Below, piece after piece: positions 57,254 through 64,000 of a stretch of 64,000 nucleotides of DNA. Positions within the stretch are counted from its first letter, which is position 1. Each line of letters begins with the position of its first letter. The notes beneath the pieces are model-generated. The model saw nothing but the letters and a program-made list of their open reading frames with translations, searched no databases and was not told the DNA's origin. Made by a program: the position numbers and the translations under genes. The stretch is from Acidobacteriaceae bacterium (GTDB taxonomy: Bacteria > Acidobacteriota > Terriglobia > Terriglobales > Acidobacteriaceae): positions 248,001 through 312,000 of the forward strand of contig JAOAPN010000006.1 in NCBI GenBank assembly GCA_025462885.1. Direction: 5' to 3'.

Positions 57254-58807
57254 TTATCCACCCGCATTCATCAACGGCTTATTCGCCGTGGGTATCTCGT
57301 CTTTTCGTTTGCCAAATCTGCCGAAGCGTCCAAAGCGTCCGGTACGTTTCGACTCGCGCTGAATGACGTCCGGTGCGACAGAGATGACCGCCAGCGTTGG
57401 CAGCTTGGTGAAGGCCCAGATATCGCGCTCGGAACGCATCGCTGTGTCCATAAATTCGATCAATGCCACGATGAGCAGACCCAGCATCATGCCAGCGCCC
57501 AGTCCGCCGCCAACGAATACGCCGCGCTTCGGGAAGGAAGGGCCGTCCGGGAGATTTGGCGCGTCCATCAACTTGAACTGTTCGCCCTGTTGACGGCGTT
57601 CCAGATCCGTTGCCATCTTAGACTGATTCATCTTTCCAAGCAGATCGGTGTAGAAGGCCTGCGCGGTCTGATAGTCACGGGTGATCTGTTTGAACTCTTC
57701 CTGAACCGCAGGGCTCGACGAGACCCGTTCCTGATAGAGGCGCATCTGGTTCTGAATCTGCGCCTGATCGCGACGCTTCTGGGTGACCATCTGATCCATC
57801 CCGCGGATCTGTGCCCGAAGCTGAACGATGTTCATCGGCTCAGGACCCTTGGGAGCGGCGGATACCACGGTTGAAGCGGAAGAAGCCGGCTGCGGCTTTG
57901 CCATCACGGCACGCAGTTCTTTGATCTTGCGCCGTACCGTCACTACATCCGGATAATCATCTGTATAGCGAGTTCGAAGGTCGGCTTCCTGTGCCAGGAG
58001 ACCTTGTAGCTCTGTCTGCTGGGCCTGCGGCTGCACACGCTGCTGCTCGGGAGAAGAGGGCATCTCGCGCGTCTGCGCGGACAGCATGGACTCTGCATAT
58101 CCCTTGTCCAGCTCCATCCTACTCAGGGCCTGCGTCGCGGCGTCCAACTGGGTGCTGAGGGTGGTGAGCATGTTCATGTTCGTGCCCTCTTCCCCTGGTA
58201 GCTTGCCCGCGTAGGTTCGCTGGAAGTTGGCCATCTTTGCATCCTGCTCATCCAGACTGCGCTTCGCATCGGAGAGCTGCTGCTTCAGGAACTCCATGGT
58301 GCCTTCGGCAGACTGTTCGCGGGCGTGCAGGTTTTCGCTGATGAAGAGGGAAGTGATCTCACCACAGACCTGTTGCGCGGTCTGTGCATCGCGCGCCTGG
58401 AAGGAGATGAAGAAGCCGGGGAGACCACCCGTACGGGCGATCTGGGATTCAATCGGCTTGATGGCAATGTCCTTACGGACTTTATCGATACGGCCGTCCA
58501 TGCCCATGCCGGGGTACAGGTTGAAACGTTCAATGATGGGCTGCAAGCGCGAACGGCTAAGGATCTGCTCCTGCATCGATGCGAGGCGGGCGTTCAGGTC
58601 TTCGGAGACGACGGGCTTGACATAGTTGTCCGGTACCTTCTGCTGTTCGATCAGAACCAGTGTCTGCGAGGTGTAGACGGGAACGACAAAGAAGGTTGCG
58701 GTAAATCCCGCAATTGCAAAGATTGCGGCAGGGATCGCGACGATCCACCAGCGCTTCTTGAGGATATTCAGATAGTCTTCGGCAGCAAGCGTGCGGTGAC
58801 CAAGCAT
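57254..58807 (-). CDS. Wzz/GumC-type polysaccharide chain-length/co-polymerase protein
   Basis: DYLNILKKRWWIVAIPAAIFAIAGF N-terminal TM, long coiled coil, PNLPDGPSFPKRGVFVGGGLGAGMMLGLLIVALIEF C-terminal TM. Confidence 0.9.
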   Translation of the reverse strand: MLGHRTLAAEDYLNILKKRWWIVAIPAAIFAIAGFTATFFVVPVYTSQTLVLIEQQKVPDNYVKPVVSEDLNARLASMQEQILSRSRLQPIIERFNLYPGMGMDGRIDKVRKDIAIKPIESQIARTGGLPGFFISFQARDAQTAQQVCGEITSLFISENLHAREQSAEGTMEFLKQQLSDAKRSLDEQDAKMANFQRTYAGKLPGEEGTNMNMLTTLSTQLDAATQALSRMELDKGYAESMLSAQTREMPSSPEQQRVQPQAQQTELQGLLAQEADLRTRYTDDYPDVVTVRRKIKELRAVMAKPQPASSASTVVSAAPKGPEPMNIVQLRAQIRGMDQMVTQKRRDQAQIQNQMRLYQERVSSSPAVQEEFKQITRDYQTAQAFYTDLLGKMNQSKMATDLERRQQGEQFKLMDAPNLPDGPSFPKRGVFVGGGLGAGMMLGLLIVALIEFMDTAMRSERDIWAFTKLPTLAVISVAPDVIQRESKRTGRFGRFGRFGKRKDEIPTANKPLMNAGG

Positions 58808-58816
58808 AATTACTCC

Positions 58817-60148
58817 TTAGAACTGGTTCAATCGAGTGCGGCGGGGTGCAAACGTAACTCCAACGCCGATCGAATGAGTCAGTCCGTTATACGCATTAAG
58901 ACCCAGCAGTGAATTGGGAGTCGATTGTTGGATCGCGGTGTAGCTCATGTAAGCAGAGAATTTCTGTCCAAGCCGACGTGTAACCTGCGCACCACCATAG
59001 ACTGAGGTGAAGGTTCCTGGGAGCGCCAGACCGGTGGTGCGGGCATACGACATGCTGAGCGATCCGGACCAGTCCCGTCCCCAACCTCGTCCAACCTGAC
59101 CTGAAAGGGTGTCTGCAACGCTGCCGATCTGCAATCCAGAACCAGAGTTCACCCCGCGTGAGTAAATCACGGAGCTATTGAAGTGATGATGCATATAGAG
59201 CAGCGACGCACTCGCCGATAATCCAAGTCGCGACGGCACAAGCACCGGGGTCGTGATGCCACTTCCAGCGATTGGGAGTGAGAGGAAGGAATTCGTCCAC
59301 TGCGGGCCAGCCGAACCCTGGACGCTTAGTTCCTTGGTCAGCGTACGGCTATAGGTCAGATTCAGGCCGCGCGATTGGAACGAGGTCGAATTAATACCGT
59401 AGCTGTAGGCCGAGTATTGCGCGTTGAGTCCGATGCTGCTGCGTCGATCCAACTGGTGGTTTATCCCCACCTGTCCAGAGACCTGATCGCTGGAGAAGCC
59501 GACGCCATCTATGAAGCGCAGGATCCCATAGCTTCCGGTGCCGCTGATCGAGGTGCGGCCGGTCAACTGGCGCGAGATGTTTCCGCTTACTGAATTGTTG
59601 ATCTGGCGACCGTAGTTGCTGAGCACGGTCTGGTTGGGCGCGAGTGGATCCAGGATGGGTGATACTCCCAGATCGCCAACGCCAGGGATGCCGGAAATTC
59701 CGGTGGTACCGGTCTGCGGCAGGAACGAAAGCGTGTCGGAGACTCCCATCGCCCATCGACCCTTGATCAGGCCCTGCGAAGCGGACACGGATTGGAAGGT
59801 GGAAACTCCGCGCCCGGAGTAGTTCGAAAACAGAACTCCGCCGCTGTAGATCATGGAGAACGGATGGCTCGAACTGCTGTTTGTATATTGCATGTTGCCG
59901 GAAACGCTCGAGATCGAGGATGAACTGGTTCCGCCGCCTCCCGAATAGCTGTTGCCGAACTGGACGATCTCCGACCCTGTGAGGCTGTACTGGAAGTTGC
60001 CGTCCATAAGAGGAAGCATTGGACCCGGGCTATACACCGCTGGGCCAGCAGTTGCGGTGGGTGTAGCCTGTGCGAACGCACCGACGCTGCTGCCGAAGAG
60101 AAGAGCGAGAGCTGCCATGGATATCTTCATTGGTTTAGGAGATCTCAT
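58817..60148 (-). CDS. Outer-membrane beta-barrel protein of EPS locus
   Basis: Signal peptide and repeated aromatic amphipathic strands; position between Wzz and Wza genes as in exosortase EPS loci. Confidence 0.75.
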   Translation of the reverse strand: MRSPKPMKISMAALALLFGSSVGAFAQATPTATAGPAVYSPGPMLPLMDGNFQYSLTGSEIVQFGNSYSGGGGTSSSSISSVSGNMQYTNSSSSHPFSMIYSGGVLFSNYSGRGVSTFQSVSASQGLIKGRWAMGVSDTLSFLPQTGTTGISGIPGVGDLGVSPILDPLAPNQTVLSNYGRQINNSVSGNISRQLTGRTSISGTGSYGILRFIDGVGFSSDQVSGQVGINHQLDRRSSIGLNAQYSAYSYGINSTSFQSRGLNLTYSRTLTKELSVQGSAGPQWTNSFLSLPIAGSGITTPVLVPSRLGLSASASLLYMHHHFNSSVIYSRGVNSGSGLQIGSVADTLSGQVGRGWGRDWSGSLSMSYARTTGLALPGTFTSVYGGAQVTRRLGQKFSAYMSYTAIQQSTPNSLLGLNAYNGLTHSIGVGVTFAPRRTRLNQF

Positions 60149-60837
60149 GGGACCACGATCGTGTCGCCGGGCTGCAGCGTGACCAACTGTTTGCTGTCGC
60201 CTTTCAGCGCCTGCTTGTAATTAAAGGGAATCTTAATCTGCTTGCCCTGGGGTCCACGAAGTATATAGATACGCTTTGAATTCGCGAACGTGCTGAGACC
60301 GCCTGCCGCGGAGATTGCCTGCAAGGGGGTCATGCCGGGTGAAAGCATCAGTGGGCCGACCTTGCCGACCTCGCCGATCATGAAGATGCGCTGGCTGTTC
60401 ACCGCTGTAACGACTACGGAGACGCTCGGATCCTGGATGTATTTTTTGAGGCGGTTCGTAATATCGTTGCCCAACTGCATGGGCGTAATGCCTGCCGCCG
60501 GAATGTCCCCTGCGAGAACCAGGGAGATCATGCCATCCGGACGAACCGGGAAGGTGCCGGAGAGAGTGGGCTCCTTCCATACCGTGATCTGGAGGGAATC
60601 TTCAGCCCCGATGATGTAGCTGGAGCTGTCGATCATCGTGGTGCCCTTGGCCTGGGGTGCGGCCGGTCCAGCGGTGCCTGCTGTTGCCGGTGCGGGCGCA
60701 GGAGTTGCCGGGGCTGGGGCAGATTGCGCGTCCTGTGCGCTTCCGTAGGCTCCAAAGAACATCACAGAAGTCGCCAGGACGGAGGGAACGAGCATCGTGC
60801 GTAACCGTCTCATCGGGATAAGTCCTTTATTTTTCAT
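60145..60837 (-). CDS. Polysaccharide export (Wza-type, SLBB) protein
   Basis: YIIGAEDSLQITVWKEPTLSGTFPVRPDGMISLVLAGDIPAAGITPMQL; SLBB region. Confidence 0.92.
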   Translation of the reverse strand: MKNKGLIPMRRLRTMLVPSVLATSVMFFGAYGSAQDAQSAPAPATPAPAPATAGTAGPAAPQAKGTTMIDSSSYIIGAEDSLQITVWKEPTLSGTFPVRPDGMISLVLAGDIPAAGITPMQLGNDITNRLKKYIQDPSVSVVVTAVNSQRIFMIGEVGKVGPLMLSPGMTPLQAISAAGGLSTFANSKRIYILRGPQGKQIKIPFNYKQALKGDSKQLVTLQPGDTIVVP

Positions 60838-61003
60838 TCTTGATCCAACTATCCTAATTCTTGCGGAATTTGTTTAGCAGCTTACGCCGCTGTAGCCTGC
60901 CCAGGCACCGGTACGTACGCGGAGAGTTGCTCTCTGGGGCAAGTGAATCTGCGTCTCATACTCTATCTAAGACATGGTGGCCTGAGATATCCATTATCCT
61001 TCA

Positions 61004-61019
61004 AGCACTACGAGTGCCA
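61004..61019 (-). promoter_or_regulatory. Candidate sigma-54 -24/-12 promoter of the EPS operon
   Basis: Minus strand TGGCACTCGTAGTGCT vs TGGCACG-N4-TTGCW, 10 of 12 defined positions. Confidence 0.6.
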
Positions 61020-61144
61020 AAGTCTCGAAATTGGGAGTCGGCGTTGAAATTATTTACTTGAAAGTGCAAGGATTGGGCAGTTTGTAGTCAACCGAGTGGC
61101 CGCTTGGCGTCCTGGACGATTTGCTTCTCGCAATTGCGGAATGA

Positions 61145-61159
61145 ACTGTAACTTACAGT
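61145..61159. promoter_or_regulatory. Candidate shared upstream activator site
   Basis: Perfect 7-1-7 palindrome ACTGTAA-C-TTACAGT, roughly 156-159 bp from each predicted divergent +1. Confidence 0.5.
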
Positions 61160-61177
61160 GTGCAGATTACCAGCACG

Positions 61178-61197
61178 AAGGGAAAACATTTTCCCTT
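61178..61197. promoter_or_regulatory. Second perfect palindrome in the divergent region
   Basis: AAGGGAAAA-CA-TTTTCCCTT. Confidence 0.5.
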
Positions 61198-61281
61198 TTA
61201 ATCGTTTTCAACCTACCACTTTGGTAGACCTCAGGCTGGTTTGTGGTTGAATTAGACTCCTATCTACACAGACTTGAATTG

Positions 61282-61297
61282 CGGCATTCAAATTGCA
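61282..61297 (+). promoter_or_regulatory. Candidate sigma-54 -24/-12 promoter of exosortase gene
   Basis: CGGCATTCAAATTGCA; 9 of 12 defined positions. Confidence 0.45.
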
Positions 61298-61310
61298 TAC
61301 ATGGTGACTC

Positions 61311-62279
61311 GTGAAGTATATCGTCCCAACCACCGACGTTGGCAGTGAACAGGCTGAGCCACCTTTATCGGATGCAATCACCCCGACATACGCGGAAAGC
61401 CCAATCGACTCGTCCAGAAGCACTTCGAACCCTTCCGGGATGCATCGGGACTGGTGGCCCTATGCACTGATCGCCTTCCTGCTGGTGGCTATCTACTTCC
61501 GCGTCGCGGGCAAACTAGTCTTCGACTGGTACGATCTTCCCGACTACTCGCATGGCTTTCTCGTCCCGTTTTTCGCCCTGTTCGTGCTTTGGGATAACAG
61601 GGCGGTTCTCCGCAGCGTCCCGGTCCGCGCAACGTGGAGTGGAATTCCCCTGGTTCTTGCGGGTATTGCGGTCGTCATTCTTGGCGTGTATGGCGCCGAC
61701 CTTTTTCTCTCTCGCATCTCCTTTCTTATCCTGCTCTGCGGCATCATATGGACGTTCTTCGGCAGGGGCATGCTGTACGCGGTGCGTTTTCCGATCTTTA
61801 TCCTTCTCCTCGCGATTCCTTTCCCGGCCATTGTTTTCAACCAGATAACTTTCCCGCTCCAGCTCTTTGCTTCGCAACTGGCAAGCTTTATCCTGCCGTT
61901 TCTGGGGGTTCCGGTGCTCCACGAGGGCAACGTCATCGAGTTGCCAGTCATGAAGCTGGAGGTAGCCGAGGCCTGTAGTGGCATTCGCTCGCTGATGAGC
62001 CTGTTCACCCTGGCTGTTTTTTATGGCTACTTCCTGGAGCGCACCACCACGCGGCGCGTCATTTTAGCGATAGCGAGCATTCCTATTGCGGTCGCGGCCA
62101 ACGCTGCACGTATCGTCGGAACTGGCCTCTGTGTTCAGTACTGGGATCCGGAGAAGGCTCTGGGCTTCTTCCATGAATTCTCCGGTTGGGTTATGTTTGT
62201 CATCTCGCTGGTCTGTCTTTATCTGTTGCACCGTCTTATGCGTCTCGTGGCACCCCCCGCGCGGGAGAAGGCTTTATGA
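61311..62279 (+). CDS. Exosortase (PEP-CTERM sorting transpeptidase)
   Basis: DLPDYSHGFLVPFFALFVLWDNR; catalytic EACSGIRSL Cys, AANAARI Arg, FFHEFSGW His. Alternative start ATG 61440. Confidence 0.93.
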   Translation: MKYIVPTTDVGSEQAEPPLSDAITPTYAESPIDSSRSTSNPSGMHRDWWPYALIAFLLVAIYFRVAGKLVFDWYDLPDYSHGFLVPFFALFVLWDNRAVLRSVPVRATWSGIPLVLAGIAVVILGVYGADLFLSRISFLILLCGIIWTFFGRGMLYAVRFPIFILLLAIPFPAIVFNQITFPLQLFASQLASFILPFLGVPVLHEGNVIELPVMKLEVAEACSGIRSLMSLFTLAVFYGYFLERTTTRRVILAIASIPIAVAANAARIVGTGLCVQYWDPEKALGFFHEFSGWVMFVISLVCLYLLHRLMRLVAPPAREKAL

Positions 62280-62962
62280 AATCCCCTCGTTTCTGGACAG
62301 TCGCCCTCCTGCTGCTCGCCACTGCCATCATGCTGCATAGCCGTGGGGACGTCGATCGCGTTCCAACCAGCCAGCCTCTCAGTTCCATGCCGCAGACCAT
62401 CGGTCCCTGGAACTCACGCGATATTCCCATGCAGGACGACGTCCTCGCGATCCTGGGAAAGGGCGATTTTCTGAATCGTATCTATTTGGGTCCTCGCGAC
62501 GTCTCGGGTTCGAATCTGCAGCCTGTTTCGACGGCGAGTGCCCCTTTAGTGCCGATCAGCCTTTTCATCGGATACTTCGCATCCCAACGCAGCGGCCAGT
62601 CGATCCACTCACCTCAAAATTGTCTTCCCGGTGCTGGCTGGACTTTCGAATCTTCCCGCTACACGGACCTGACGGCTGACAACGGAAAGGTCTTCCGGGT
62701 AGGCGAGTACGTGATCAGCGACGGAACGACCCGGCAGTTCGTTCTTTACTGGTACCAGGCTCATGGACGGAGCATCGCCAACGAGTACGCCGCCAAATGG
62801 TACATGATTACGGACGCCATCCGCTTGAATCGCACCGACGGCGCTATCGTCAGGGTGATCACGCCCATTCAACCTCGGGAAGACGTCGCGACCGCACGCG
62901 ACCGGGTCGTCCGGTTCACCGGCATGATGGCGCCATCGCTTCCCAGGTTTATCCCGGACTAG
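62276..62962 (+). CDS. EpsI family protein (exosortase-associated)
   Basis: ATGA overlap with exosortase stop; IGPWNSRDIPM..., FIGYFASQRSGQSIHSPQNCLPGAGW. Confidence 0.92.
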   Translation: MKSPRFWTVALLLLATAIMLHSRGDVDRVPTSQPLSSMPQTIGPWNSRDIPMQDDVLAILGKGDFLNRIYLGPRDVSGSNLQPVSTASAPLVPISLFIGYFASQRSGQSIHSPQNCLPGAGWTFESSRYTDLTADNGKVFRVGEYVISDGTTRQFVLYWYQAHGRSIANEYAAKWYMITDAIRLNRTDGAIVRVITPIQPREDVATARDRVVRFTGMMAPSLPRFIPD

Positions 62963-63003
62963 AACGACAAACACAGGGAACGACCGCCCTGCACAGAATC
63001 GGA

Positions 63004-63019
63004 CGGCACATGCAACGCT
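63004..63019 (+). promoter_or_regulatory. Candidate sigma-54 -24/-12 promoter of TPR lipoprotein gene
   Basis: CGGCACATGCAACGCT; GG-N10-GC spacing, 53 bp before ATG 63072. Confidence 0.35.
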
Positions 63020-63071
63020 GTACTCGCAATCGAACGCGCCTCATTGAAGAAGGGCTAAAGGATAATCCGTT

Positions 63072-64000
63072 ATGAAAACACCCACGATTTCGACAGCATT
63101 TCGCATTATGGCCACGCTGTCTGTCTCACTTGTCCTCGGTTCTTCCGTTGGCTGCCACCGCGATCCGAACGTGCAAAAGCAGAAGTATCTCGAGAGCGGC
63201 AAGCGCTATGCCAAGGACGCCAAGTATAAAGAAGCGACGATCCAGTTCTCGAACGCGTTGAAGGTCGACCATAATTTTGCGGAAGCCCACTATGAGCTCG
63301 CAAAAGCGTACATGAAGACGAATTCGATGATGCAGGCTTATGCCGAACTCACGCGGACCGTCGATCTGCAGCCCACGAATGCGACCGCTCGCATTGACCT
63401 GGGCAACCTGCTGCTTGCCGGCGGCCAGCAACAGCGTGCCACGGATCAAGCCAATGCTGTGCTGGCCCTGCAAAGCAATAACGCCGACGCACACGCACTG
63501 CTCTCCGGCGTCGCGGCCATGAAGAACGATCGCGCTACGGCACTGACAGAGATTCAGAAGGCCCTCACTCTCGATCCGGGCAAGGCTTCGTACCATGCCG
63601 CCCTCGGTCTAATTCAGAGCAGCGATCCGAACTCCGGAGGCGCGGCGGAGGAGCAACTTCGTAAGGCGGTTGAGCTTGATTCCAAGAATGCGACGGCACA
63701 CCTCGTACTTGCCGCTCTGCTGGAGCGTAAGGGCGATCAGGCCGGTGCTGCGGAACAGCTCAATTCGGCCATCGCCCAGGACCCGAAGAACGTTCAGGCT
63801 CGCGGTGGACTGGCTGGTCTTCTGATGCGCCAGAACAATAACGCCAAGGCCGAGGAGGTATTGAAGAAGGCAGCTGACGATCTTCCCGATAGCCCCGAGG
63901 CCGTCCAGATGCTGCGGGCCTTCTATGCCCAGACCAACCAGATAGATCATGCCGAACCGGCTTATGCCGATCTCGTGGCGCGGCATCCGAAGAGCACACA
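63072..64000 (+). CDS. TPR-repeat lipoprotein of exosortase/PEP-CTERM system (PrsT-like), 3' truncated by window edge
   Basis: Translated by eye: MKTPTISTAFRIMATLSVSLVLGSSVGCHRDPNVQKQKYLESGKRYAKDAKYKEATIQFSNALKVD...; lipobox SVGC and repeated TPRs; absent from the ORF track because no stop is reached. Confidence 0.85.
   Translation, partial: MKTPTISTAFRIMATLSVSLVLGSSVGCHRDPNVQKQKYLESGKRYAKDAKYKEATIQFSNALKVDHNFAEAHYELAKAYMKTNSMMQAYAELTRTVDLQPTNATARIDLGNLLLAGGQQQRATDQANAVLALQSNNADAHALLSGVAAMKNDRATALTEIQKALTLDPGKASYHAALGLIQSSDPNSGGAAEEQLRKAVELDSKNATAHLVLAALLERKGDQAGAAEQLNSAIAQDPKNVQARGGLAGLLMRQNNNAKAEEVLKKAADDLPDSPEAVQMLRAFYAQTNQIDHAEPAYADLVARHPKST

Overview
Chromosomal window that looks like an Acidobacteriota (Terriglobales/Acidobacteriaceae-type) genome. 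This is inferred from the Oar-like TonB receptor, two VWFA-related acidobacterial domain proteins, and codon/GC style. No tools were run; all family names come from reading motifs.

Most of the window is housekeeping: trpS, scpA, scpB, rluB-like synthase, msrA, a DEAD-box helicase, an ABC-F ATPase, gcvT/gcvH, glgC, tatA, ppk2, hisA, an rpsA-like S1 protein, rocD and one tRNA-Arg(CCG).

Three accessory regions stand out. (1) A Fic/antitoxin pair, a PiT transporter and a PEP-CTERM 'choice-of-anchor A' protein separate scpA from scpB. (2) A flippase/fucosyltransferase/glycosyltransferase cassette lies at 12.5-16.7 kb. (3) An exosortase/EPS locus lies at 50-64 kb. It contains two divergent sigma-54 activators, a six-gene minus-strand EPS operon, a divergent exosortase-EpsI pair, and a TPR lipoprotein running off the window edge.

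The strongest new signal is in the divergent EPS/exosortase intergenic region. It holds two outward-facing sigma-54-like -24/-12 elements with a perfect 7-1-7 palindrome (ACTGTAA-C-TTACAGT) almost exactly midway. One of the two activators in the locus has a receiver-like domain that appears to lack the phosphoacceptor Asp.

Other notable signals are three families of structured intergenic repeats concentrated between convergent genes, and a duplicated, synonymously diverged C-terminal tail downstream of the ABC-F gene that looks like a recombination scar.
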